A stretch of DNA of 64,000 nucleotides from positions 1-64,000 of the forward strand of contig JANSLP010000020.1 of NCBI GenBank assembly GCA_029298735.1, in the 5' to 3' direction. Position 1 is the first letter of the stretch; every line of letters begins with the position of its first letter. Both the position numbers and the translations under genes were made by a program. Below the pieces are notes generated by a model. The model saw only the letters and a program-made list of their open reading frames with translations, searched no databases and had not been told where the DNA came from. Shown in pieces: positions 41,231-53,142 of the stretch. The DNA comes from Ophiostoma sp. CBS 140.51 (Eukaryota; Ascomycota; Sordariomycetes; Ophiostomatales; Ophiostomataceae).

Positions 41231-43306
41231 CTATCGGGCCCCAATCGGTGACGACTCCCGCGAGACACTCTCAAACTCCAGCGTCCACCGGTCAACCTCC
41301 TTGAACTTCTTTGCGGCGTTCTCCAGTTCTTCGCCAAAGTAGCGTGCTTTCCGGGCGGTGGTTGGGAGCACCTCAGTGGTCGTCTCATCAGCAAAGGCGT
41401 CGTCCGGGAGCGGGCTGAAGGTGCTTTCGTCAGCATCCAGATCCACGGTCGTGCTATCTTGGTTCTCCTTGTCGGAGAAGCTGCGCGAACCATAGGTACG
41501 GCGCACAGACCGTTTCGATTTGCCTGAGGAAGCCTTGGAAGTCTTGGTGGCAGATTCGCGGTTGCCTGCAGCAGTCTTAGATGCGCTGCGTAATGCTGCA
41601 GGAGCGGGCACAGCTGCCAGTGTGCGTGCTGCACTCCGTCCCCGACGCAACCCACCACGGCGGGGGCCGTGTGCAAGTTCATCGTCGTCCTCGCTCAACA
41701 GGGCAGACCGCTCCAGCTCGTTGTCACCGTCATCGCCATCCGATCCATCGTCGTCATTGCCTCCCCGGCGTCCACGGCGGTGGCGTTGTGGAAGGAATGC
41801 AGCCAAAGCAGCAGTCGTCAAGGGTGCCACGGTCTTGGCTGTTGGTGCAGCATTGCGTGTGTTGACCGCTTTGCCCTTGGCTTTTAGTGCAGTAGCACGG
41901 TAATTGGGAGAGTGTGTGAGGGAAGGCGGTGACGAGATGTCGGACGCGTCATCATCATCCATGAGGTCAGGGGTCTGGCGCGACAGGGGCACCATGGGCA
42001 CCACATCTGCATGGTTGACTCTGCCCCGGCGGCCGGCGTTGGCCAAGCCCTTCAAAGAGGGCCACACCGTCGGGCTGGCGGAGGAGGATCCGCTGCTGAG
42101 TGGAGGCGCCATAACCTCGTCATCAGGGCCGCCAGGGGTGGCATACCGCCGGCGGTCCGCATCTGACATGAGAGCGGAAGACTGGCGTGGTGGAGACGAA
42201 AGCGGGGGCGAAGAAGATATCTCGACAGACTGCATGACACCGGTATCGTTGGGAGGTAGGAGGGATGGCGCCGCAACCTCTTCCACAGCACGTCTCTTGG
42301 GAAGCTCGTCCTCGCGCTGGCCCTCCTCAGACTTGCGCTTGGCGGCCGCCCGTGTCCGAGTCGCCCTGGACATGACCATCATAGATGTTGTGTTGCTCGC
42401 AGACGACATTGACGAGTCGGCCACGTTTTGGGCTGTGTGGACAACTTGTGATACACGAGAGGCCAGAGACGCGCGCGGGGCACGCCCCACACGATGTCTA
42501 GCCGCCATGGACGATGACTCTGCATCTGACGTGTATGGCGCTGTATCCATCTCGCTACCCGACTCAGCATCGCGGTCCCGGCTCGTGTGGCGAGACGTGT
42601 CTCTCCTACGGCCCAAGATACTCGGCTCGCGAGCACGGCGCTTGAATGTGCCCAGGTTGAGGGTGGAGCCAAAGCTCGGCGTGGCAGTACCGCCGCGGCT
42701 GCTGGGGCGGATGGGAGCATCGTCGCGGCTGTGGATGCTGGACTGGCGTGGCCGACCACGGCGAAAGAGGCCAACGTTAAACGAAGAGGATGTGCTGTCG
42801 GTGGTGTGTGTAGCATTCGCGGAGCGTGCTGCAGCCGGGGAGGAGTCGAGGCCACCAAGGCCGTCAAACGCGTCGAGATCGTCGTCCAAGTCGCCTAGGT
42901 CGTGGTCGCCAAAGTTCGTGTCGATATCGGCGAATGTGTCGTCCATGTCGAGGCCCGAGGCATCGGGACCGCGTGTTTGTCTCGGTGCGGCAGCAGCCGT
43001 CGCCTTCTCAGCAAGACGCGCCGAGGTCGTGGTTGCCGTCTGGCGGAGCGATGTGCGCCGCTTAAGCTCACGATCGCTCACACCGTAGGCGTCACTGCTC
43101 GTGGCACTGGACATCTCTGACGCGACACCGCTCCGACGCGACCGACGACGGCCATCGTTGCTGTTATCTGAAGTTGCTTCGGCCGTCTTGTCTGTGACGG
43201 TCGTGGTGGTTTTGTCGAGTGCAGGCTCGCTGGACTCCTTCGATGCGGTCGCAACGCCCGTAGTGCGCGTCGACACGGCGCGTGTACGCCTCGGCGGACG
43301 AGGCAT
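41231..43306 (-). CDS. unassigned Ser/Arg-rich, probably nuclear protein with KEN box
   Basis: A single exon encodes 691 aa from the ATG at 43306. Most of the protein is disordered, with Ser, Arg and Asp clusters and several basic nuclear-localisation-like stretches (for example RRRSRR near the start and AAKRKSEE mid-protein). Three islands look conserved: an Asp-rich segment (MDDTFADIDTNFGDHDLGDL, 121-140); a duplicated motif (FNVGLFRRGRPRQSSI at 176-191 and LNLGTFKRRAREPSIL at 216-231); and a C-terminal helix (YFGEELENAAKKFKEVDRW, about 656-675). A KEN tripeptide at about 611 (SDKENQD) is a possible APC/C degron. The composition suggests a chromatin or cell-cycle protein, but I do not recognise the family and give no function. 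The coding sequence has few stops on the opposite strand, giving long antisense frames that are shadows. Confidence 0.75.
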   Translation of the reverse strand: MPRPPRRTRAVSTRTTGVATASKESSEPALDKTTTTVTDKTAEATSDNSNDGRRRSRRSGVASEMSSATSSDAYGVSDRELKRRTSLRQTATTTSARLAEKATAAAAPRQTRGPDASGLDMDDTFADIDTNFGDHDLGDLDDDLDAFDGLGGLDSSPAAARSANATHTTDSTSSSFNVGLFRRGRPRQSSIHSRDDAPIRPSSRGGTATPSFGSTLNLGTFKRRAREPSILGRRRDTSRHTSRDRDAESGSEMDTAPYTSDAESSSMAARHRVGRAPRASLASRVSQVVHTAQNVADSSMSSASNTTSMMVMSRATRTRAAAKRKSEEGQREDELPKRRAVEEVAAPSLLPPNDTGVMQSVEISSSPPLSSPPRQSSALMSDADRRRYATPGGPDDEVMAPPLSSGSSSASPTVWPSLKGLANAGRRGRVNHADVVPMVPLSRQTPDLMDDDDASDISSPPSLTHSPNYRATALKAKGKAVNTRNAAPTAKTVAPLTTAALAAFLPQRHRRGRRGGNDDDGSDGDDGDNELERSALLSEDDDELAHGPRRGGLRRGRSAARTLAAVPAPAALRSASKTAAGNRESATKTSKASSGKSKRSVRRTYGSRSFSDKENQDSTTVDLDADESTFSPLPDDAFADETTTEVLPTTARKARYFGEELENAAKKFKEVDRWTLEFESVSRESSPIGAR

Positions 43307-44418
43307 CGTCTTTGAGATATGAGGAAGTTCGCGTGCGGTGTTCTGTTAACGAAGGTGTATGCGTAGTTGTGAATGTGAAAAATAAGAAGGGGCTAGAAGA
43401 GAGGTTAAGAAAACAAGGCGTAGTGCTGTTGTCGAAGAAACAGATGCTGTAGCGATGTGTGGGAATAGTGGGCTTGTCACCATGGAGAGACGAGAGAATG
43501 AGCAAAAAAAAAAGAATAAAAGCAAAAAAGGATTATGCGACGCACGCCTGCCACCAGGGAAAGAGCGTGGGTGGAAACTCACAACAACGCGAGGCCCGCC
43601 GTGAAGGTGCCCTTGCCCGCGACGCGTCTAAGCGCGTCTTTCTGTGTTGGGAAGGATGGAAGGAAGATGCACAGTCTGAATACGCACTGTGTTACTGTGT
43701 CCCCCAGTTGGCCTAGACCAACAGCTCTCAACAACTCCACCTTTGAAGCTCTCCCAGCCAGCAAAGAAACACACTGACTTACGGCCTCATTGAAGGCAAT
43801 CAATTCTTCCAATTAAATGGAAAACGATGGACCGATGATGTAAAATATAATTGGCTCTATCCACCTTCACAGATATGAAGCCTGCAGCCTCCTCATGATT
43901 ATTGCACGGAAACACCTACCCATAGTCTGAAATGCTTCATACAAGCATAATAATGGCATTTGGTGAGCCGGACTCAAGCTCAAGTCCTCGAGGGATCAAT
44001 CCCAACGCGATTCTCTTGTCGTTGAACGAATGTACATCAATTGTCAGGTCCCGTGGAGAATTGACCTGGTCGCTGCGCCGAAGAATTCACCATTCTTTCA
44101 GTGAGCTCCTGGCCAATGACGTCAGCCAGCTAGTGTCGGGAGTCAACAAAAGAGGAGGTCCGTTCTGGGGAAGGAAGGCACAACCTAATGTCAGCTGCTT
44201 GTTCCATTTTCCCCTCTTCAAAGCCGAGCCAACCTCCAGCCAAGTGTTGGCAAGTGGTCCTTTGTCCCTTTCCTGCGTACTTGCATACTTGTGCTCTCTC
44301 GCCATCTCCAGCCTGCCAATTGGATACTCTACCAGCTTACACCCTCGTTCTTCCAACGTCCTCCAACGTCGCAGCCCCCCACAAACTCCTTCGTCTTACG
44401 TTCCTGAACACATCAACC
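43307..44418. other. divergent promoter region
   Basis: About 1.1 kb between the head-to-head nuclear-protein and FUN14 genes. No other gene was recognised. A short stretch near 43970-44015 superficially resembles part of a tRNA but has no pairing arms. Confidence 0.55.
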
Positions 44419-45140
44419 ATGCTTTCTCCTGCATCCGCATCCGCATCTGCCTTGTGCCGGCCTTTGCTGGCAGGCTCGGTCTTCCAGAAAGCCATGGCTT
44501 CTCCTCTCCGTCTCGACGTCGGTTTGCAGCCAGCTCTTCTGTTCAAGCCTCGGCTCACCCAGCCATCCCGCAACCTGTCCCTGTTCGCCCTGGCGGCGCC
44601 CTACGCTCGCTCCAACAACGGCCAAGGCCACTCCCACAACGGCGGCTCTGCCTCGTCCTCTTCCCGGCCCTCGCGCCTTTGGTACCTGGCTGCTGCCGGG
44701 CTGCCATTGACAGCGACGTCCGACTCCTCGTCTGTTCCAGCTGTGTCATCCCGGTCGTCCTCGTCCGGCGCCCACGGTCTCCCCATAAACGCCGAGGTTG
44801 TCGGCGAAGTGTCCAAGGGCAGCGTTATAGGTACGGAGCTACACCTTTTCTCTGTCGGGTCGCATGTCCATCTGTTTACTAATGTTTTGTTTCTTCCTCC
44901 CCCACAGGCTTCCTGACTGGCCTCTTCGTGAGCACTTTTTCTAGAACACTGGTGCTGTTGCTCGGTCTCGCTATTGCCTTCCAGAGCTTGGCAGCCAGAG
45001 CCGGAATCGATATCCCACAATATCTGCAGCTCAAGGAGCGCTTCAACGCGTCCCGCATCCTGACGGCCTTATCCGAGCACACTGCTTTCAAGCTGGCTTT
45101 TGGCATCACCTTTGCCATGTCTGCCTTTATGTACATTTAA
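44419..45140 (+). CDS. FUN14-family mitochondrial outer-membrane protein
   Basis: Two exons, 44419-44830 and 44908-45140 (77-nt intron, GTACGG...CCACAG), encode 214 aa. The N-terminal 115 residues are Ser/Ala/Arg-rich and presequence-like. The conserved FUN14 region starts at EVVGEVSKGSVIGFLTGLF, continues with hydrophobic segments (FSRTLVLLLGLAIAFQSLAA and the C-terminal AFKLAFGITFAMSAFMYI), and ends at the C-terminus as in the yeast and filamentous-fungal proteins. FUN14/FUNDC-type proteins are mitochondrial membrane proteins; animal FUNDC1 is a mitophagy receptor, and fungal roles are less clear. The intron splits a Gly codon inside the conserved GFLTG motif, which supports the join. Confidence 0.87.
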
Positions 45141-45344
45141 ACATCTAGCTGTGTTGTGGGTTAGGGAGGCGGACGGATAAGTTTGTACATACGAATAACA
45201 TGAATATGCATTTGACACAAACGTCTCGGAATTGCTATCCAAACTATGGTGGAAACACGAAAACGTCGGCTCTCAAGGCTATTCAATGTTGTATTCAAAG
45301 AAACAAGTAAATATACATTCAGTGAGCGTATTGTATCACAAAAG

Positions 45345-47685
45345 TTAGAATGGCTGCGTCTCCTTCTCCAGCCACGCCAGGGCAAGCTCGTCGTCGCCGA
45401 GCAGGCTCTTGGTTTTGTCCACAACGTTCTTGTTGTAGTCGTTCAGCCACCTCTTCTCCCGCTCCGTCAGCAGCGACGTGTCAATCAGTGCTCTGCAGTA
45501 GGGCACCATGGTAACATGCTCGAAGCCGAGGTACGGCTTATCACCAAACGAGTGGGTTGTCTTGACCTCCTTGATGATGGCCATATTCTCAATCCGGATA
45601 CCGTACGAACCATCCTCGTAGTAGCCAGGCTCAATGGATGTGACATTGCCAGCACCCAGTGCAACATCCGCATATTGCTTTCTAGTACCAATGCCAATCG
45701 GGCCCTCGTGGACATTCAGGTATGAGCCCACACCGTGGCCGGTGCCGTGGCGGTAGTCCAGACCCTCTTGCTACGAGTCTGTTAGTATATTATATGGCAG
45801 CTTCTTGTTTGATAGTGTTACAGCGCTAGAAAATGCTTACCCATAAGAATTGGCGCGCAAAAGCATCTAGGGCAAAGCCAGTCGTGCCCTTAGGGAAGAT
45901 GGCCATGTCCAACGACATGTTGCCCTTCAGCACCAGCGTATACGCCTTGATCTCCGCAGCGGTCGGTGTGCCAAAGTGCGCCGTGCGCGTCGTATCTGTG
46001 GTGCCATCAAGGTATTGCGCACCCGAGTCGCACAGGTAGATGGCATTTGGGTCGAGTACGGCGCAGCTTCCCCGCTCGGGCTGGTAGTGAATAACAGCAG
46101 CACTAATGACGATGTGTTAGTATTAGGGGGGTACATTTAAAACAAGGGTTGCGTGAAAACTCACTTTGCGCCGGTCGACGAAATTGTCGGGAACGACAGG
46201 CCAACGTAGTGCTCCTGAACAGAGCGCAGAGCCTCGAGCTTGTCTGCAGCCACCACCTCGTCAAGCTTGACGCCCGTCGTAAGCTGGTGCTCGAGCCAGG
46301 CCAGATACTTGATCAGGGCAACACCGTCCCGGATGTGGCACTGGCGCATGCCCTCCAGCTCTGTCTCGTTCTTGACAGCCTTTGCATCTCCAATGGGGCT
46401 CCGCACCTCCTCAACGTAGTCCTCGCCACCAAGTGCCAGAACCAGGGCCCACGATGTCCGGTTCGACAGCAAAAACTTCTTCGCCTGGGCGGCCGTCTTG
46501 CCCTGGGCCGCAATCTCGCCCAGCTGCTTTGCGTCGGAGAAAATGGCGCTATACGGCTTGATCGTAACGTTGTTTTCCGCAAGGTACGTCTGGCAGGCGT
46601 CGCTCAGCTTGGTCTTGTCGACGTAGAGGATAGCTTCGTCGGGTGTGACGATCGCGTACGAGAAAAAGACGGGGTTGTATGGGATGTCGTTACCGCGCAG
46701 GTTGAACAGCCAGGCAACCTCGTCGAGCAAAGACACGACAAAACCGGCAGCGCTCTTCTTTTCAAGCTCTTTCCGCAGGTCGGCAAGCTTGCCCTTCGTG
46801 TCCTTACCAGCAAACTTCTCCGCCAGCAGGGCAACCGGCTCTGAAGGGTGAGCCGGGCGCTCCGCCGCCCAGACGGTGTCAACCAGGTTGGTCGGCACGG
46901 CCACGAAATCCTTGCCGCCGCTCTTCTTGATCTTCTCAGCCAGCTTCTTGGCCGTTGAGCTGGCGAGCAGCGTAGGGTCGACACCCACCACCTTGCCGCC
47001 TGCCGACTCAGTAGCCGCCCATTCCTGCCAGGTCGGCACATCCTGGATGCCCTGTTTCAAGAGAGTCCAGTTGTTGTCCAGCTGCTTGGCAGCCTGGTTG
47101 AAATACCGGCCGTCTGTCGCCAGGACCGCCCTATCAAAGGAGACGACCGCACAGCCAGCCGAGCCGCTGAAGCCGCTAATAAACTCCCGCCGGCCGTCGC
47201 ACGGGGCAATGTACTCGGACGAATGTGCGTCTTCGGAGGGGATGACTATATCGCAGAAGCCACACAATGTCAGCGATCATGAACTCGTCCCCACGTGCCC
47301 CCCCTGTATTCTACCAGCAGAAGTGTGCCATACCATAGATATCAACCTTGTTCTCCACCATCAGCTTGCGCAGCGCCTCGAGGCGAGCGCCAGTATTGAC
47401 CGTCTCCATTTCTTCGGCGGCGGCAGTGGATTGACTCTGGTTGCTGCGGTATTGGTAGCTAGTCGGTGATCGGCGTGGGTGGGGAGTAGAAGTTGGCTGG
47501 AGCTTTGATGTAAAAGTGAGGCTGCGTGTCTCCAGGTGTTTTGACGATGAAGTCTTGGCTGTTGGAAGTTGATTCCGGGGAAGGAAGGTGGTCGGCGTAG
47601 AGGTTAACAGGAAGGCACGAGGCGCAAGTCGGGAAGTGTTGGCGGTTGACAGAATCCGCGACCTAGCAACAGGTAAAAAGCACAT
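45345..47685 (-). CDS. ampp: aminopeptidase P (Xaa-Pro aminopeptidase, M24B)
   Basis: Four exons, 47685-47334, 47245-46165, 46102-45841 and 45770-45345, encode 706 aa. Introns of 88, 62 and 70 nt have consensus ends and restore DIYVIPSEDAH, STGANAAVIHYQ and FLWQEGLDYRHG. The metal ligands of the pita-bread fold are Asp503 and Asp514 (in DSGAQYLDGTTDTTRT), His577 (HGTGHGVG), Glu612 (IEPGYYEDG) and Glu626. It removes N-terminal residues preceding Pro. Two starts are possible. The ATG at 47685 adds a 92-residue Ser/Thr/Arg-rich mitochondrial-type leader. The ATG at 47409 (METVNTGARLEALR) gives a 614-aa protein, the size usual for fungal cytosolic enzymes. I annotate the long form and regard alternative initiation as likely. 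Confidence 0.9.
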
Positions 47686-49346
47686 GCGTGCTTTTTATTC
47701 TCTCTCGTCAAGCCAAAAGGGCTGCGGCAGATAGGATAGCAGGCGGAGGATGTAAACAGGCCGGCAAGAGGGCTATGTATTACAACAGTAGCCTTTTTGT
47801 CCGTGAATACGTGTATGAGAAAAAGACACAAAGAGGGGGAAAGAGAAATGCACAGTGCCGAGTCTCTGACTACCGCGACACGATACTCTGGTAGGAAGGG
47901 GCAAGTGGTGGTTTTTGGCGACTTGAGCTGGTCGAGGAAAGCCAGAAGCCGGCGGAGAGCGGGGCAGGAGCGGGCAGCTGCGGGCAGCCACGGCCAGGTC
48001 AGGAAGGTGCACGAGACACAGTGCTTTCTTGAGATTGAGCTCAAAACGGCTAATACTATGGGGCACGTCACTGAGCTGGAGAGACGACAAAGGCAGTCAC
48101 GTGTAGCTCAACATGACAATGCCTCTCTATTTGTGTTCACTTGCACTTTGCGAGTACAAGAGATAGGTTACATCTTTTTTTTGTTAATTTATGTAGACTA
48201 TAATTTTATAGGTTTACGGAATAAAAGTCAGTGGATGTCCTACAGACGAGCGTTCCATCTTACTGATGTATCTAGGAGTGAAACAAACATTTTCTACAAA
48301 CATACTCATATGGGCACCTACTTGAGGCTATTGTGCGGCTTTGTCGATTAAGATATGTTTTTCATATTCATGTATTTTATGTTTTATTTTTTTCATTTTA
48401 TTTTACATATTTTATATTCGTGCTCTGGTTTTCTTTCGGGAAAAAAATTATGAGCAGCAAAAGTTCATTCTGATAGTTTGTAAAGTATTTGTAGAATAAC
48501 ATTAACACAACAAACAACGCCAATCAACATATCTACAATCACATAAAATAGAATAGTTCCAGTGATATTATTGACTCTATAAAAAACAAAATATTCTCTA
48601 TTCCCATTGCATATGTAATGCCTCAGCCTGGCTCTGCAGCCTTGTTGAGGGGTGCAATTACAGTGGGTATCATGTGACCCGCAGTATTGACGGCTTTGGT
48701 GGGGCATGGTACAGCCTAACAAAATCGCAGGCCAGCCAAATCAAAAACACAAGCAACAGGATACAAGTGGCCAGGCACCTCACGCATCACCATTTGCAAC
48801 ATACACCCAAGCGGACATAGCACCGGCCATGCTGGTATCACGTTACTGAAAGGGGGGAAAGCGTCAGAGGAAACACAACTGTTTTGGGCTGTTTTGAAAG
48901 GAAACGAGAGGCAACCATATCTTGTGTTTTGTTCTCTTTTTTCTCTCCTCCCCCCGGCCTATCTCTTTCTGGCTTCGCTGGGCACTGTCCGACCTCCCAC
49001 AGCCTCTCACACAAGCACCATCTCCTGCTTTCTCCTTCACTCCCCGAGAAAGAGGGCTTGAAATCTTGTGCTTTGCTCGCGCAAACCTCTGGCACTTGGC
49101 AAGAAGATCGACCATCTCTTGTTTGGAGGCCGTTATTTCTCATACCACCCTCGAGACAATATCACTTCTCAGGCATCATCTCTCATCTTGGATCATTTTT
49201 CTGTATATTACCAGCTACTAGAAGCTATTGATGTAGCCTGATTTCCAGCCAGCCTAACATCAGCACAAACAGCCTCGTCCTCGTTACGACTTTCACGATC
49301 ATCTTTTTCTTTTGCCACCCCCGACTGTCATGCACCGGAATTCACA
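47686..49346. other. divergent promoter region between aminopeptidase P and KAP122-like genes
   Basis: About 1.7 kb. The centre (about 48150-48600) is markedly AT-rich, with T/A runs. The part from 48880 on is CT-rich and looks like a leader for the downstream gene. No gene recognised. Confidence 0.55.
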
Positions 49347-52300
49347 ATGGAGCACCACAACCCATTGCCGACGTCTATTGACGAGGTGGAATCGGTGAGT
49401 CTTTTCTCCTTTCGGTCCCGGTCACTCATGTTTCTCCTATTTGTACTGTAGATGCGTTGTCGAAGTTTGGCGTGAACTCGGAGACTTGAGCTTCGGTGAC
49501 AGGAAAGGTGTCCTGTTCTACCCGAAGACTTCTCACATGCAACGCACCCGCTACTTCATAACGTTCCTCATCTAACCTTTCGGCGTAGTTGATCTTCTCG
49601 CTGTACAATCCAGGCACTCCCCACACAACCATTGCCACGATACAGGAAACCCTTCAGCGCCTGCAAAAATCACCAGAAGGCTGGCGGCTGGCCCAGACGC
49701 TCCTCGATCGCCCCGTTACTTCTGCTGCGGGCGACCAGGTCAAGTTCTTTGGCGCCCTGACAATCATCGTGAAGTTGAATACAGAAAGGTGCGTGGCAGT
49801 CCGTTTTCCTGTGTTGACAAAACGCCTCTAACAAAACAACACAGCTCTTCACTATCTGACGAAGATGCCAGCGAGCTGCTTCAGAATCTCCTCCGCTGGC
49901 TGGCCAGCTCTGCCGGCGACCAGGCAGCAGGGTTGTCGACACAAAAAGTGTGGCAGGCTCTCGCGACCTTTTTCATCCATTTTCCGACCCTGTGGCCAAA
50001 CTGTGTCAAGAGTTTGTTGGTCTGCTTGCGGACTGGCCACAGTGTGACGCACGAAGACGTCGAACGCGCGCCGAGCGTTGCTGAGATTGTATCCGGTCTT
50101 GACTGGCGTCTTCTGCGTGTTGCTCTCGGATTCACAAACACGCTTGTCACTGATGTTGGCAAGACTGATATGCGGATCCCAAAATTGTATGTTTGCGGTG
50201 GAGCACGGCAAATGTGTACATTGACTCGTTCATTTTGCTAACATTTTTGCGCTTGATTTTCTCAGCTCCCTCGTTCACAACCGACTTCTTCACAATGCTT
50301 CGGACGTGTCTGAGCTCATCCATGTTGGGCTGACGTCCACATCACAAGATTACATCACTTTGAGACGAGAAAGTATCCGATCGTTGCAGGTGAGTACATT
50401 TCCGCGCAACATGCTGGTCTTAAAAGCCCATTTGCTAATACCCTCCCCAGTCCTGGATCCTCTACGCTCAGAGACTACCGGCTGGTGGTGACGTACTTGT
50501 TGGCCCGCTTAGGAATCTGGTCAACCCCGTCATCGCCTGCCTCCAGGACGAAGAGCTGTACGAAGCGTCTATTGAGCTCTTGATCGATATCCTCTCCAAC
50601 TACTCCAACTTCTTCACGGCCGAGCACTACAATGCGATCGCCCAGATTTTCGAGAGCTCCTGGGGTGCAGAGCGTCTGCAGCAGCTTCTCGGAGGTGATT
50701 TTGACTTTGAGCCGCTGCAATACGGTCTTTTGTTGCTCGCCTATGGCGACGCAAGAGTCGAGACACTCATGCAAAGCTCCGACGAACGGTCACGGAATAT
50801 ATTGGCGTCACTCTCCTCGCTTCTGACAGCCAAGGGCCACCCAGTGGCTGAAGACTTCATTTTTGTACCTGCTCTCGAGTTCTGGGCAACGTACATTGAG
50901 ACGATGTTGGATACAATGTACTCAAGTGAAAACAAATACGAGCCTTGGGTGAACTCAGCACTGGTTCTTGTCAAGGAGGTTGTTGGTCACTGCTGGGAGA
51001 AGATCCAATACCCGCCCGTGAAGGAGTTCATGAGCTGGGACTCGTCCGACCGGGCAGGATTTATCGATGCAAGAAAAGACGTCGGTGATCTTCTACAGAC
51101 GGTCTTTACCGCCGCTGGCGGCGAACTCCTCGTCATCTTCACAGACCTCCTCCTTCGGTCGATTGAGGACAAGGCGTGGGCACAAATCGAAGCCACAGCA
51201 TTCTGTCTCGCGGCCCTGTCTGATTGCGTGTCGGACGACGACAGCTACGACAAGATCCTCGAGAGGGTCTTCTCTTCGCCTCTCTTTGGTCTCCTCGCTC
51301 TCGGAGAGCAGCAGTTGCCAGTCCGCCTGCGCCAAACGGCACTGTCTCTGATCGAGCGGTACTCTGAGTACTTTGAGCGAACACCGGAACACCTCCCCGC
51401 GGCCCTGACCCTCCTGTTTGAAGCTGTGGCAACACCGACCCTCGCCCTGCAGGCGTCAAAGTCGATAGCAACGCTTTGCTCTTCATGTCGGTCGCTTCTG
51501 ACATCCGAGGTCAATGCTTTTCTCCATCAGTACCAGCTGCTCCACGACAACCCACAGCTAGACTCACTTGCAGAAGAAAGGATTGTGAATGCGATTGCGG
51601 CGATCATCCAGGCAACACCCGATGAAAATACACGGTTGCAACTGTCAGAACAGCTCCTCTCGTATATCGTGCGGGACGCAGAGCTGTGCTTGCGGCTCAG
51701 TTCCGACATCAGTGGCCTGGACAGCAACACGCCGCTCATGGCCAAGGCCATCAGGCAGTGCGAACAGCAGCTGCAAGAGGGCCAGTCTTCGCCGTCGGTC
51801 AATGAAGTGTTGCTGCAGGCTGTATTAATCCCGCTTAGGTGCTTGTTTGGCATGGCCCGTGGTTTTCAGTCGGCAACTGAACACCACGTCGACCTAGACA
51901 GTGATGACAACGAAGCAGGCACTTCGAAATCGCTGACGAACGCACAAAACAACCCGCAGCTCCAGGCCTTGCAGACACATATTATGACCATGATTCTCTC
52001 CATCCAAGCTGCGTTTCCCAAGAGCAACGAGGTCATTGATGTCATCTGCAGTATCTTCAAGGCTGGCTTTTCAGAGACCGAACCGGGTCCTCTGGTGTTC
52101 CCTCCAGAGATGGTGACAGAGATGCTCGTGCACCAAAACGCGCAAACGCCTTATATTGGCTCGATCGTGAACACGGCGCACTCATTCGCAAGCTCGCTCG
52201 CAAAACACCCGTCAAAGGAGGTGGCAAACAAGAGTCTTGGGGCGCTTGTTCCGTGGATCTTTGGTTTGCTGCAAGCGCTTCCGGAGCCGGATGCCGACAC

Positions 52301-52899
52301 AGAACTCACACAGCGGGGTATTGAGTTCATCGACCGCGTCATGCAGAAGAATGCTTCCGCCTTGTTGCGAGTCGAGCCGTCAAGCCAGCTTGAGTTCTTC
52401 TTCATGTTTACTCTGAAGGTGCTCGACGGACGTGAGCCGCTGCCCAAGGGAGCCTCGGCCGATTTCTGGGTAAGTTCTCTCATCTTTTTCTCTACATCTT
52501 TGATTTTCTTATCAATACTAACGTGCCTCCTAGACAACATTCTTGACGTTGAGACTCGACGACCCGTCTCTCACGGCCATCGTGACAAACGCCATGGAGC
52601 ATCTCGGCCCACTTCTAGCAAAGTCGTTGATCTACAACATTGGCGGCAATGCCTCACGTAGCGAGCTCGACAAGCTGGGCGAGCCCTTGAAGAAGATGGT
52701 GGTGCAGCACATCCGTGCCAACACGTGGTTGGAGCAAGCGCTTATGAGCCCATCGTTCCCGAGTGACAGAATGACGGCCAGCGACAAGACCTTCTTCCTC
52801 AAGAAAATTATCAGTCTTCGTGGAGCCCGGCAGACCAACAATGTCGTTCGTGAATTCTGGCTGACATGCAGAGGATCCAACTTTGCATATGCGTCGTGA
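49347..52899 (+). CDS. KAP122: importin-beta-family karyopherin, Kap122/importin-13 type
   Basis: Six exons, 49347-49394, 49589-49788, 49845-50186, 50266-50389, 50451-52469 and 52534-52899, encode 1032 aa. All introns are GT-AG, most with CTAAC-like branch points, and phases agree throughout. The N-terminus (LIFSLYNPGTPHTTIATIQE, then SPEGWRLAQTLLDRP and QVKFFGALTIIVKLN) matches the importin N-terminal/exportin-1-like HEAT region of the importin-13/Kap122 group, and the length is close to the yeast protein (about 1080 aa). The rest is an all-helical solenoid with acidic patches (DLDSDDNEAG). It should carry cargo such as TFIIA between cytoplasm and nucleus under Ran-GTP control. The first exon encodes only 16 residues and precedes a 194-nt intron. 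The subfamily call is by similarity in the N-terminal part. Confidence 0.8.
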
Positions 52900-53142
52900 G
52901 GATAGAGGGGAGGGGTAAGATATGTGGAGCGCGTGGTTGTTTGTTTTCATCTAGATTATTTCTTTCTCTTTCGATATCCCCCAATTTACGCCTCGGATAC
53001 GATAAAATATGATGAGACATTACAAAATTAGATAGCAAGCAGGATAGATGATGAATGTGCATTTATCGTTTTCTTCGAAAACTCTTATGTAAGAGATGGT
53101 TGCCATTATACAAGGAATATTTGGTATTTTGAACGGCCGTAT

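Noticed and set aside
41904..43088. 394-codon plus-strand frame
   Set aside because: It is antisense to the 691-aa gene. The sense frame has the better start, ends and composition.
43965..44015. tRNA-like stretch (ACTCAAG loop and GGGATCAATCCC)
   Set aside because: There is no acceptor stem, D arm or A box, and the T loop is one base short. It is at best a decayed fragment.
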